A stretch of 18,815 nt of DNA, taken from positions 1 through 18,815 of the forward strand of contig JAIOWV010000011.1 of the NCBI GenBank assembly GCA_021741945.1. The letters run 5' to 3'. The position numbers and the translations under genes are program-made. Within the stretch, counting starts at the first letter, position 1, and each line of letters begins with the position of its first letter. The notes under the pieces were generated by a model. It searched no databases, was not told where the DNA came from, and saw only the letters and a list, made by a program, of their open reading frames with translations. Below are positions 1 to 7,873 of this stretch, piece after piece. This DNA comes from Pontimonas sp. GTDB taxonomy: Bacteria; Actinomycetota; Actinomycetes; Actinomycetales; Microbacteriaceae.

Positions 1-471
1 GCCGGGAATGCGCCCGTAACCAATCGAGATCCAGAACTCAGGCAACTCGTTGACCGGCTGATTACCCAGTAGGGCATAGCTCAAGCCTCGATAGAGCGCC
101 AAAGTGGCGATCGTGACGGCAAGTGAGGGCAAGCCGAGTTTTGTCACGAGATAACCGTTGAAGAGGCCGCAGGCCAAACCAACGAGCAGACCCCCAACAA
201 TGGCGAGCTCAAACGGAACCCCGGCGCGGTAGAGGAAACCAAGGCTCGCGCTGCTCAAATTAAGAGCCGAGGCGACGGAGAGGTCAATTTCACCCGAAAT
301 GATGAGGAAGGTCATCGCTAACGCGATGATGGCGAATTCGGTGACGTCGCGCAGGACAAAACTGAGATTGCTGGTGTTGGCAAAGTTGTCCGAGAGCAAC
401 GTGCCGATCATCACCGCAACGATGAGAAATATCCCGACACCTTTGTCCCAGCTGAAGTTCCATTTACGCAT
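1..471 (-). CDS. Rhamnose ABC transporter permease, second subunit (partial, 3' end outside window)
   Basis: This is the N-terminal 157 codons of a CUT2 (ribose/rhamnose-type) ABC permease; the gene runs off the left edge. The protein begins MRKWNFSWDKGVGIF and shows hydrophobic helices. It has the family signature ISGEIDLSVAS near residues 68-78, the counterpart of the IDLSVGS motif in the neighbouring permease, followed by a GLFNGYLVTKLGLPSLAVT segment typical of RbsC-like permeases. The ATG at 471 overlaps the end of the upstream permease gene by 8 nt, so translation is probably coupled. It would form the membrane channel with the 464-1444 product. By comparison with characterised rhamnose importers it corresponds to RhaQ, but rhamnose specificity is inferred from the linked rhaI/rhaD/rhaB genes. 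The substrate-binding protein is not in the window and may lie further left. Confidence 0.9.
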   Translation of the reverse strand, partial: MRKWNFSWDKGVGIFLIVAVMIGTLLSDNFANTSNLSFVLRDVTEFAIIALAMTFLIISGEIDLSVASALNLSSASLGFLYRAGVPFELAIVGGLLVGLACGLFNGYLVTKLGLPSLAVTIATLALYRGLSYALLGNQPVNELPEFWISIGYGRIPG

Positions 472-1444
472 CTTTGGACCCCATAATCGTCGTCGTCTTT
501 ACCCTGGAGTTGAGGTACTTATCAAAAGCGATGGCGATGATGATTAAGGCTCCGTTGAAAGCCTGCTGCCAGAACTGGGGAATTCCGAGAGCACCGATTG
601 TTCGGGTGATGGCCTGGAGGAGAATCGCCCCGAGGAACGCCCCCCAGACGGTTCCAGAACCGCCAGCGATAGTCACACCGCCCACCACACACGCTGCAAT
701 CACAATGAGTTCTAGTGCCAGTCCCGAATTCGCGTTGGCAGCGTTGAAGCGGCCCAGCATCACGGCTCCAGCGAGGCCAGTCAAAGCGCCGTTGAACAGG
801 AACGCGCCAAAGACTCGTCTGGCTACCGGAATACCGGCAAGCTCGGCCGCCGCCGGGTTAGAACCAATCGCGTAAAGATCACGCGCTGCCTTCACCCGGC
901 GCATCACAATTCCGCTCACGATGGCTAGCGAGAGACCGATGATGAACAAGTAGGGAATACTGCCCAAGCGGTTCAGACCAATCCAGGCAATTTCTGGGGG
1001 CACCATCGCAGCGGTGATGGTGCGGCCGAAGGCGTAATCGTTGAAGACTCCGCGGACAATGTAGAGCGCGCCGAGGGTCACCACGAGGCTCGGAAGTTGA
1101 AGGTAGGCCACCAGGAACCCATTGATGGCACCAACAATGAGTCCGACGGCAAGCGCGGCACCAAGCCCCGCCACCAGCCCGTAGCCCTGTGCGTAAATGT
1201 CTCCGATGAGGAAAGAGGTGAACCCAATCAGCGACCCGACCGAGAGGTCGATGTGGCGCATGACAATCACGAAAGTTTGGCCGACAGCCAAAATTGCGAC
1301 AATCGCGACGCCCAAGAGAATGTCGGTGGCACCCGAAGCGCTCAAGAAGCTGGGGTTAGCAATTCCCGCGAGCAAAACAACGGCGACAAGAGCGATAAAG
1401 ACCGGAAGCTCACGAGCGGTGATGAGTCTCTTGAAGGTTTTCAT
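464..1444 (-). CDS. Rhamnose ABC transporter permease, first subunit
   Basis: A 326-residue CUT2-family permease. Around ten hydrophobic stretches are visible. The family motif HIDLSVGSLIGFTSF lies near residues 64-78, and a segment reading AIGSNPAAAELAGIPVARR near 192-210 is the cytoplasmic coupling loop that contacts the ATPase in this family. Length is normal for RbsC-like proteins. The start ATG overlaps the stop of the upstream ATPase gene as ATGA (1441-1444), and its own 3' end overlaps the next permease start. The three genes therefore read as one translationally coupled importer operon. It resembles RhaP. The substrate assignment comes from the adjacent rhamnose catabolic genes and the shared operator, not from the permease sequence itself. 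Confidence 0.92.
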   Translation of the reverse strand: MKTFKRLITARELPVFIALVAVVLLAGIANPSFLSASGATDILLGVAIVAILAVGQTFVIVMRHIDLSVGSLIGFTSFLIGDIYAQGYGLVAGLGAALAVGLIVGAINGFLVAYLQLPSLVVTLGALYIVRGVFNDYAFGRTITAAMVPPEIAWIGLNRLGSIPYLFIIGLSLAIVSGIVMRRVKAARDLYAIGSNPAAAELAGIPVARRVFGAFLFNGALTGLAGAVMLGRFNAANANSGLALELIVIAACVVGGVTIAGGSGTVWGAFLGAILLQAITRTIGALGIPQFWQQAFNGALIIIAIAFDKYLNSRVKTTTIMGSKDA

Positions 1445-2958
1445 ACGGACACCACCCCGCCCGTAGCCAAAGTGATGATGGTTTCGGGGTCCGCCTCCGA
1501 ACGTTCAAGAGTCCCTCGGTGTTCGCCCTCTCGCATAACAAAGACTCGGTCTGCCATCCCCAGTACCTCCGGAAGTTCAGACGACACCATGATCACAGCC
1601 ATGCCCTGCTGGGCCTTCTGAGAAAGGAGCTTGTGAACTTCAGCCTTGGTCCCCACATCAATACCGCGAGTTGGCTCATCAACAATCAAGACAGTGGGCT
1701 CGGTTGCCAGCCACTTGGAGAGGACAACTTTCTGTTGGTTACCACCTGAGAGGCGCTCCACGGGGTCAGAGAGATCAGCGAACTTCAGTTGAAGAGTTGA
1801 TGCCCACTTCGCAGCGGTCGACTCCTCATCTTTCCTGCGCAAAACCAACCATGAGCTGAGCTTCTTCAGCATTGTGACCGCGACATTTCTCGCGATGCTC
1901 GAGGCCATAAAAAGGCCTTGCTGACGGCGATCCTCAGGAACAAGAGCAATCCCGGCAGCCATCGAGGCCGAGGGCTTTCCTGCCGGCAATTTCCTGCCCA
2001 ACAGCGTGACTGAGCCTGAGTCGTACTTGTCAATGCCAAAGATCGCTCGAATGACTTCCGAACGCCCCGAGCCCACAAGGCCGGCGAGGGCGAAAATCTC
2101 GCCGGCGCGAACATCGAAGGAGATATTCGAGAACTGGCCTGCGAGGCTCAGGTCCTTGACCTCAAGCACGACCTCGCCAATCTTTGGCTCCAGCTTCGGG
2201 AACAACTCGGACACTTCACGGCCCACCATCATGCGGACTACCTCGGCCTCAGAAGTCTCGGAGATGAGTGAGCTGGCAACCGTTGATCCATCGCGCATAA
2301 CCGTCATCCGGTCACACAGGGCGAAGACTTCATCGAGTCTGTGGCTGACAAAAACGACTGCGCTGCCCTGATCGCGAAGATTACGCACGACCGAGAACAA
2401 CCGCTCTACTTCCTTGGAGGAGAGCGCGGCGGTTGGCTCGTCCATCACAATCACGGTCGTGTCTGTGGAGAGGGCCTTCGCAATCTCGACGATCTGCTGG
2501 TCGGCAATGGAAATTCCGCGCGCTTTTGACATCGGATCCAGGCTGACCCCAAGCCGGTCGAACAAGGCTTGGGCGCCTTTTTCCATTGCGGCCCAATCGA
2601 CCAAACCGCCGGAGGTGAGCTGGCGTCCTACGAATACATTTTCAGCAAGAGTGAGATCTGGAAACAGGCTGGGTTCCTGGTAGATGACGGCGATTCCCTG
2701 GTCAATCGAATCGCGGGTATTACCCTGATGAAAATCCCCTCCGTTAAGTCGGATTTCGCCGGCATCGGCCCGGTGAACCCCGGCCAAAGTCTTCAACAAC
2801 GTGGACTTGCCTGCGCCATTTTCGCCAAGCAAAGCGTGGACTTCACCGGCATACAAAGTGAGACTCGCATCGACGAGGGCCCGGACTCCGCCGAAGGATT
2901 TGGCGACATGCGCCATCTCCAAAACAGGCGTTCCTGTCTCAGGCTTAGAGAGCACCAT
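1441..2958 (-). CDS. Rhamnose ABC transporter ATP-binding protein (two nucleotide-binding domains)
   Basis: A 505-residue CUT2-type ATPase with two fused nucleotide-binding domains, as in RbsA. Domain 1 has an intact Walker A GENGAGKST (45-53), Q-loop IYQE (92-95) and Walker B VIVMDEP (169-175), with a divergent signature (GISIADQQ). Domain 2 has a degenerate Walker A (GLVGSGRSE, 293-301, no Lys), a canonical signature LSGGNQQ (403-409) and Walker B VLIVDEP (423-429). This asymmetry is normal for the family, so it is not a defect. The ATG at 2958 has a GAGG-type ribosome site about 8 nt upstream. It is the first gene of the importer operon, and its promoter region contains the repressor operator at 2976-2989. 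It would energise uptake together with the two downstream permeases. Confidence 0.93.
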   Translation of the reverse strand: MVLSKPETGTPVLEMAHVAKSFGGVRALVDASLTLYAGEVHALLGENGAGKSTLLKTLAGVHRADAGEIRLNGGDFHQGNTRDSIDQGIAVIYQEPSLFPDLTLAENVFVGRQLTSGGLVDWAAMEKGAQALFDRLGVSLDPMSKARGISIADQQIVEIAKALSTDTTVIVMDEPTAALSSKEVERLFSVVRNLRDQGSAVVFVSHRLDEVFALCDRMTVMRDGSTVASSLISETSEAEVVRMMVGREVSELFPKLEPKIGEVVLEVKDLSLAGQFSNISFDVRAGEIFALAGLVGSGRSEVIRAIFGIDKYDSGSVTLLGRKLPAGKPSASMAAGIALVPEDRRQQGLFMASSIARNVAVTMLKKLSSWLVLRRKDEESTAAKWASTLQLKFADLSDPVERLSGGNQQKVVLSKWLATEPTVLIVDEPTRGIDVGTKAEVHKLLSQKAQQGMAVIMVSSELPEVLGMADRVFVMREGEHRGTLERSEADPETIITLATGGVVSV

Positions 2959-2975
2959 TGCACAAACCTCGGATT

Positions 2976-2989
2976 TTGAATCGTTTCAA
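2976..2989. promoter_or_regulatory. LacI-family operator O1, upstream of the rhamnose importer genes
   Basis: TTGAATCGTTTCAA is a near-perfect dyad with a central CG, the usual layout for LacI-family operators. The same 14 bases occur in inverted orientation at 7740-7753, upstream of rhaI and next to the LacI-family gene. It sits directly downstream of a TATAAA-type -10 box (2990-2995, minus strand) and so would cover the expected transcription start, a classic repressor position. Binding by the 7874-8872 product is inferred. Confidence 0.8.
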
Positions 2990-2995
2990 TTTATA
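2990..2995 (-). promoter_or_regulatory. Putative -10 box of the rhamnose importer operon
   Basis: Read on the minus strand, this is TATAAA, preceded by CTTG. It lies 31 nt upstream of the ATPase gene start and touches the operator. No good -35 hexamer is present 16-18 nt further upstream, so the promoter may be weak or need an activator. Assignment is by motif only. Confidence 0.5.
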
Positions 2996-3045
2996 CAAGA
3001 CTAATAGATTGCTAGCCCGTGTGGCGACCATCGCCGGGTTTGTGG

Positions 3046-3059
3046 GCGAATCGTTACAA
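3046..3059. promoter_or_regulatory. Possible second, degenerate LacI-family operator O2
   Basis: The segment GAATCGTTACAATT (3048-3061) differs from the same part of O1 (GAATCGTTTCAATT, 2978-2991) at only one of 14 positions, although the left flank TT is GC here. The two sites are 70 bp apart, centre to centre. It lies just downstream of the rhaB stop codon and upstream of the importer -10. It could be an auxiliary operator, but this is inferred from similarity alone. A 12-bp perfect palindrome, ATTCCCGGGAAT (3059-3070), abuts it. Confidence 0.5.
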
Positions 3060-3078
3060 TTCCCGGGAATATCGTGGC

Positions 3079-4506
3079 TCACGAGCGCCTCCCCCGACTC
3101 AGAGACGGGACATACGTCACAGGTTTATAGGTCGCAGCGACCAAAGCGCGAAGTGATTCCGCATCGCCAGAAATGAGCCCCGCCGCGCGTGCCTGGACGA
3201 GAAGGTTTCCGATTGCGGTCGCCTCAACCGGGCCGGCAACAACGGGCAAGCCCGCATGGTCTGCCAAGCGCTGGCACAGCAGAGCGTTTTGCGATCCTCC
3301 TCCGACCATGTTGATCTCTCGGATGGTGGTACCAGAGAGGGCACCCGCAGTAACCACCGCGTCGCTAAAGGCAATCGCAAGGCTCTCCACGATGCTCGCC
3401 ACGAGAGCGACGGGCCCGTCCGGAACCGGCTGGTCGTGGCTTTCCAGCCACGACTCGATCCTTGTGGCCATGGTGCCCGGGGCCATGAAGACCGAGTCAT
3501 TGGCGTCGAAAACAGACAGGGGTCCGGCGTAGTCGAGCGCCTGGGTCACCAGGCCCTCGACGCTAACGTCGTGACCTTCTGATTTCCATTGGCTCACACT
3601 TTCGTTCAGCAACCACAGACCCATCACGTTGTGCAAGAAGCGGACTCGGCGATCCAGGCCGAGCTCATTGGTGAAATTGGCCTGGCGCGCGGCGTCCGTA
3701 AGAATCGGGGACTCAATGTCTAGGCCAACTAGCCCCCAGGTGCCACAAGAAATGTAGGCACTCTCTGTGCCGGAGAGCGGTGTTGCCAGCACAGCGGACG
3801 CGGTGTCATGAGAAGCCACAGCCACGACCTCCGCATCACCACCAACGACGGCCCGAACCTCAGGGGTCAAACGGCCAAGTCGATGACCCGGCTCATGGAT
3901 CGGCGCAAAGATATGCCCTGGCGCACCGGTGAGTGCGACAAGTTCCGGGTCGAGAGCACCAGTCCTCGGATCAATCAGGCCAGTCGTCGAGGCGTTCGTT
4001 AATTCCATGCCGTGGTGGCCCGTGAGCCAAAAGTTGATGAGATCGGGAATGAGAAGGAGGGATGTCGCAGACCCCGCAGTTCCGTTCCAGTCCTCGGCAG
4101 CAAGCTGATAGATGGTGTTGAAGCTCAGGAACTGAAGCCCGTTCCTCTGGAACAGACCCTCGAAGGGCAGTGCCTGGTGAACGCGACGAACGCCGAGCGC
4201 GGTGCGTTCATCTCTGTAGTGGAAGGGCTCCCCCAGCAGCGTGTCCTCACGAAGGAGCCCATAATCGACGGCCCACGAGTCCACGCCGATGGAGCGCACA
4301 GGTCCCTCGGATGCTGCCATTGCAATGCCATCAAGAACGTGAGCGAACAACCCGGTTGCATCCCAATGGAGCGCCCCGGCAGACTCAATGGGTCCATTGG
4401 GGAAACGGTGAACCACTTCGTGATGGACCGTGTTTGCAGACACATGGCCGGCAATAACCCGACCACTGGTCGCACCTAGATCAACAGCGACGAGCGATTC
4501 GCTCAT
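3079..4506 (-). CDS. rhaB: Rhamnulokinase
   Basis: A 475-residue FGGY-family sugar kinase that would phosphorylate L-rhamnulose to L-rhamnulose 1-phosphate using ATP in the cytoplasm. The first phosphate-binding loop is at the N-terminus (VAVDLGATSGR, 6-16). The sugar-binding IGVDSWAVDYG segment is at 73-83. The likely catalytic aspartate is D234 in ASHDTASAV, followed by the ISCGTWGLVG segment (252-261) and the adenosine motif VGGGSQN (401-407). Length is typical for RhaB. The ATG at 4506 overlaps the upstream aldolase stop as ATGA, so the two are probably co-translated. The rhamnulose-specific call, rather than another FGGY substrate, rests on overall resemblance to RhaB and on the flanking isomerase and aldolase. 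Confidence 0.93.
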   Translation of the reverse strand: MSESLVAVDLGATSGRVIAGHVSANTVHHEVVHRFPNGPIESAGALHWDATGLFAHVLDGIAMAASEGPVRSIGVDSWAVDYGLLREDTLLGEPFHYRDERTALGVRRVHQALPFEGLFQRNGLQFLSFNTIYQLAAEDWNGTAGSATSLLLIPDLINFWLTGHHGMELTNASTTGLIDPRTGALDPELVALTGAPGHIFAPIHEPGHRLGRLTPEVRAVVGGDAEVVAVASHDTASAVLATPLSGTESAYISCGTWGLVGLDIESPILTDAARQANFTNELGLDRRVRFLHNVMGLWLLNESVSQWKSEGHDVSVEGLVTQALDYAGPLSVFDANDSVFMAPGTMATRIESWLESHDQPVPDGPVALVASIVESLAIAFSDAVVTAGALSGTTIREINMVGGGSQNALLCQRLADHAGLPVVAGPVEATAIGNLLVQARAAGLISGDAESLRALVAATYKPVTYVPSLSRGRRS

Positions 4507-6536
4507 CGCAAGAAGGCCGCCGCGACACCCGAGTCAACGGGAATGTGGACACCGGTCGTGAGCGTCAGGTCGGGACCTGTGAGCACTGCGACAGCGTCGG
4601 CGACGCTTTCCGGAACGACCTCGCGCTTGAGGATGGTGCGCTGAGCATAGAAGCGTCCCAGGTCTTCTTCCTTCACGCCATAGGTCTTAGCTCGATTCGC
4701 GCCCCAGCCACTGGTGAAAATTCCAGAGCCGCGAACCACCCCATCCGGGTTGATGCCATTAACCCGGATTCCGTATTCGCCAAGCTCCACAGCCAACAAA
4801 CGCACCTGGTGAGCCTGGTCGGCCTTTGTCGCCGAGTAGGCGATGTTGTTCGGGCCAGCAAACACCGAGTTCTTTGACGAGATATAGATCACGTCACCGC
4901 CCATGTCTTGGGCGATCAGAACACGGGCGCTTTCTCTGGAGACTAGGAACGAACCCTTCGCCATAATGTCGTGTTGGAAATCCCAGTCTGCTTCCGTCGT
5001 CTCAAGCAGTGGCTTGGAGAGCGAGACACCGGCATTGTTGACGACAATGTCGAGACCACCGAATGCGAGCACCGCCTCGTTAATGGCATCGCGCACAGCC
5101 TTTTCATTGCGCACGTCCATCCCGACACCAATCGCAACGTCGGTCGAGCCGATTTCGGCAGCAACCTCGCGCGCTTTAGCAGGGTCAAGATCCGCGATAA
5201 CCACGCACGCCCCCTCAGCCGCTAACCGCTTCGCGGTGGCCTTGCCGATACCTGACGCGGCACCGGTCACAAAGGCAACGCGAGAGGCATGCGACTTGGG
5301 CTTAGGTAGCCTCTGCAGCTTCGCTTCCTCGAGCGACCAGTACTCGATCCGGAACTTCTCTTTTTCCGAAATGGGCCGGTAAGTCGAGAGTGCTTCAGCG
5401 CCACGCATCACGTTGATGGCGTTGATGTAAAACTCGCTAGCGACCCGGGCGGTCTTCTTGTCCGGGCCAAAGGAGAACATTCCCACTCCAGGGACAAGAA
5501 CAATCAGAGGATCGGCGCCCCGCATCGCTGGCGAATCCGCATCCGCGAACTTCTCGTAATAGCGCGTGTAAGCGACCCGGTAGTCAGCGTGAAGCTTCCG
5601 CAAGCGAGCAGCGACGGCGTCGATTGTGGCACTCGGTGGTAGGTCGAGAACCATCGGGCGAACCTTGGTACGCAGGAAGTGATCAGGACACGATGTCCCG
5701 AGCGCTGCGAGCTTGGAGTGCTTGGCACGTGACAGGAAGTCCAACACCACAGCCGCATCAGTGAAGTGGCCCACCATCGGACGGTCTGTCGAGGCAAGTC
5801 CGCGAATGAGCGGCGCTAAAGCAGCAGCCCGCTCACGCCTGGCGGCGGGAGCCAGGGGTTTGTTGGCAGCAATGACCGGACCGAAAGGATCCTTCTTGCC
5901 GTTGCGGGCGATGTAGGCCTCGGCGGTCCTGATGATCCAGAGCGAATTCTTCTCACACTCGGCGCTGGTGTCGCCCCAGGCAGTAATGCCGTGGCCGCCC
6001 AGAATGCAGCCGATTGCGCCAGGGTTCCTTCGCTTGATCTCAGCGATGTCGAGACCCAACTGGAAGCCAGGGCGTCGCCACGGCACCCACACCACCTTGT
6101 CGCCATAGATCTTTGATGTCAGCGCTTTGCCATCGGCTGCCGTAGCTACGGCGATGCCGGAGTCGGGGTGAAGGTGGTCGACATGATTCGCGTCGACCAG
6201 AGCGTGCATCGCGGTGTCGATAGAGGGCGCGGCGCCACCTTTGCCATGCGCGCAGTAGTCGAAGGCTTCCACCATCTCGTCTTCGCGCTCGAGGCCGGGA
6301 TAGACATCGCGCAGGACCAGAACGCGATCGAGCTGGAGAACGGCCAACCCTTCGGTGCTGAGCGTCCCGAGGTCGCCGCCGGACCCTTTGACCCAGACCA
6401 AGGGGATGTTCTTGCCGGTAACGGGGTCTTTGCCCACGCCCTTCGCACTGGTATTCCCACCGGCGAAGTTAGTGTTTCTCGGATCACTTCCTAGTCGACG
6501 GGATCTCGCAACCAGCTCATTGGCGGTTTTCGACAC
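4503..6536 (-). CDS. rhaD: Bifunctional rhamnulose-1-phosphate aldolase / lactaldehyde dehydrogenase (SDR fusion)
   Basis: A two-domain protein of 677 residues. The N-terminal class II aldolase domain (about 1-390) has the NFAGGNTSAKG motif and zinc-ligand-type segments HLHPDS (about 121-126) and GGHGITAWG (about 180-188). The C-terminal short-chain dehydrogenase domain (about 415-677) has TGAASGIG (about 424-431), NNAG (about 500-503), and Ser with YSATK (Tyr about 567, Lys about 571). Asp after the second beta strand suggests NAD rather than NADP. The family splits rhamnulose-1-P into DHAP and L-lactaldehyde, then oxidises the aldehyde to lactate. I chose the GTG at 6536, which shares one base with the rhaI stop (TAGTG) and gives the usual short leader. 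A TTG at 6548 with an upstream GGAG is the alternative and adds four residues. Confidence 0.92.
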   Translation of the reverse strand: MSKTANELVARSRRLGSDPRNTNFAGGNTSAKGVGKDPVTGKNIPLVWVKGSGGDLGTLSTEGLAVLQLDRVLVLRDVYPGLEREDEMVEAFDYCAHGKGGAAPSIDTAMHALVDANHVDHLHPDSGIAVATAADGKALTSKIYGDKVVWVPWRRPGFQLGLDIAEIKRRNPGAIGCILGGHGITAWGDTSAECEKNSLWIIRTAEAYIARNGKKDPFGPVIAANKPLAPAARRERAAALAPLIRGLASTDRPMVGHFTDAAVVLDFLSRAKHSKLAALGTSCPDHFLRTKVRPMVLDLPPSATIDAVAARLRKLHADYRVAYTRYYEKFADADSPAMRGADPLIVLVPGVGMFSFGPDKKTARVASEFYINAINVMRGAEALSTYRPISEKEKFRIEYWSLEEAKLQRLPKPKSHASRVAFVTGAASGIGKATAKRLAAEGACVVIADLDPAKAREVAAEIGSTDVAIGVGMDVRNEKAVRDAINEAVLAFGGLDIVVNNAGVSLSKPLLETTEADWDFQHDIMAKGSFLVSRESARVLIAQDMGGDVIYISSKNSVFAGPNNIAYSATKADQAHQVRLLAVELGEYGIRVNGINPDGVVRGSGIFTSGWGANRAKTYGVKEEDLGRFYAQRTILKREVVPESVADAVAVLTGPDLTLTTGVHIPVDSGVAAAFLR

Positions 6537-7699
6537 TACGCGCCCCAACCCATCTGTGCTCCGCCAATGCGTTCTTTCGCAATGGCGTCCAGGTGACCGC
6601 TCGAGCGGTAAGCCTGGAAGGGATCGCGGGGAAGCCCACGGGCCTCCCGCCAGTCCGAGAGCGCGCCGCGCACATCTGTGTTGTAGGCGTCCATCAGGAC
6701 GCTGTTGGCTCCCAAAACATCGCCCGACTTCTCGGCTGCCTCAAGGGCCGGCAAGTCCACGAGCAGAACCTTGGCCGTCATCTCCTGGACGTTCAGAACG
6801 CTTCGGATTTGGCCGGGAATCTTGTCTTCGATGTTGTGGCACTGATCGAGCATGAACGCCACACCGGAGCGCTTGTCGAAGCCCCCGTTGCGATAGACCT
6901 CAAAGATGATTCTGAAGAGCTGGAAAGGATCCGCCGCACCAACGATGAGGTCATCATCGGCATAGAACCTGGAATTGAAGTCGAACGAACCCAAACGGCC
7001 AAGACGCAAGAGCTGAGCGACGATAAATTCAATGTTTGTTCCGGGCGCGTGGTGTCCTGTGTCAAGGCAGACGGTCGCCTTCTCTCCAAGCTGATTGACC
7101 TGAACGTAGGCGGTCCCCCAGTCTGGAACGTCCGTGTGGTAGAACGCGGGCTCAAAGAACTTGTACTCCAGCACCAGGCGATGGTTCTTGCCGAGCCTGC
7201 TGTAGATGGACTGAAGAGATTCCTGGAGGCGATCTTGACGCGCCCGGATGTTGACCTGGCCTGGATAGTTCGAGCCATCGGCCAGCCAAATCTTGAGGTC
7301 CTGAGAACCCGTCTCGTTCATGATGTCGATGCACTCGTAGTGGTGGTCGATGGCCGCTTGGCGCACCTTCTTATCCACATGGGTGAGCGAGCCGAACTTG
7401 TAGATCTCGTCCTGGAAAGTGTTGGAGTTGATGGTGCCCAGTGACACACCAAGACCCTCCGCGTGAGCCTTCAGCTCGGCAAAGCTATCGACCTTGTCCC
7501 ACGGAATGTGTAGCGCAACAGAAGGCGCCAGCCCGGTCAGCTCATGGACCTTGGCTGCGTCAGAGATTTTTTCGAACGGGTTGCGGGGAGTCCCAGGGGT
7601 AGTGAACACCCGAAACCTGGTCCCGGAATTACCAAAAGCCCACGAGGGCAATTCAATGGCTTGCGCCTCCAAGAGATCCGTCATTGCCTTGGTAAACAT
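6536..7699 (-). CDS. rhaI: L-rhamnose isomerase (Gram-positive/actinobacterial subtype)
   Basis: A 387-residue TIM-barrel sugar isomerase converting L-rhamnose to L-rhamnulose. Length and sequence fit the RhaI subtype known from Streptomyces-like actinobacteria rather than E. coli RhaA. Candidate metal ligands are E178 in LVLEYKFFEP and D213 in VCLDTGHHAPGTNIE, with a conserved-looking SFDFNSRFYADDDL segment (238-251). The frame is open up to 7753, but the ATG at 7699 is preferred. It has a GGAG ribosome site 8 nt upstream, the protein then begins MFTKAMTDLLEAQ, and the 18-residue extension would be basic and would overlap the operator at 7740-7753. It is the first gene of the catabolic operon, ahead of the aldolase fusion and rhaB. 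Confidence 0.94.
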   Translation of the reverse strand: MFTKAMTDLLEAQAIELPSWAFGNSGTRFRVFTTPGTPRNPFEKISDAAKVHELTGLAPSVALHIPWDKVDSFAELKAHAEGLGVSLGTINSNTFQDEIYKFGSLTHVDKKVRQAAIDHHYECIDIMNETGSQDLKIWLADGSNYPGQVNIRARQDRLQESLQSIYSRLGKNHRLVLEYKFFEPAFYHTDVPDWGTAYVQVNQLGEKATVCLDTGHHAPGTNIEFIVAQLLRLGRLGSFDFNSRFYADDDLIVGAADPFQLFRIIFEVYRNGGFDKRSGVAFMLDQCHNIEDKIPGQIRSVLNVQEMTAKVLLVDLPALEAAEKSGDVLGANSVLMDAYNTDVRGALSDWREARGLPRDPFQAYRSSGHLDAIAKERIGGAQMGWGA

Positions 7700-7739
7700 C
7701 TTTGTTTCTCCTTCACCGACAGCGCGTCGGCCTCGTTTT

Positions 7740-7753
7740 TTGAAACGATTCAA
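7740..7753. promoter_or_regulatory. LacI-family operator O3 in the rhaI / repressor divergent promoter region
   Basis: TTGAAACGATTCAA is the exact reverse complement of O1 at 2976-2989. It lies in the 174-bp gap between rhaI (start 7699) and the divergent LacI-family gene (start 7874). From here the repressor could control rhaI-rhaD-rhaB and possibly its own gene. On the minus strand, possible promoter elements upstream of it are TTGACA at 7799-7794 and TATTAT at 7783-7778. These two are not at standard spacing to each other, so the exact rhaI promoter is unresolved. Confidence 0.8.
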
Positions 7754-7873
7754 TGCTCTGGTACCTGTAACCTTGTCATAATAATGAGGTCCCTGTCAAA
7801 GGACCGGGGGGCCGAGTTTGTCACGATTTAGCCACTAGAAGTCCACCCCAGACCAGCGAGGTTCCGAGGCCCT

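Noticed and set aside
290..345. Broken second Walker A in the ABC ATPase (protein residues 293-301) as evidence of an inactive gene
   Set aside because: Loss of the lysine in the second nucleotide-binding domain is usual in CUT2 ATPases and does not indicate decay. The protein itself is encoded at 1441-2958.
6593..7444. Long open frame (283 codons) antisense to rhaI
   Set aside because: It mirrors rhaI codons, shows no family motif and has no convincing start region.
7700..7753. In-frame N-terminal extension of rhaI by 18 residues up to 7753
   Set aside because: It lacks a ribosome site, overlaps the repressor operator, and the internal ATG at 7699 has a well-placed GGAG and a normal family N-terminus.
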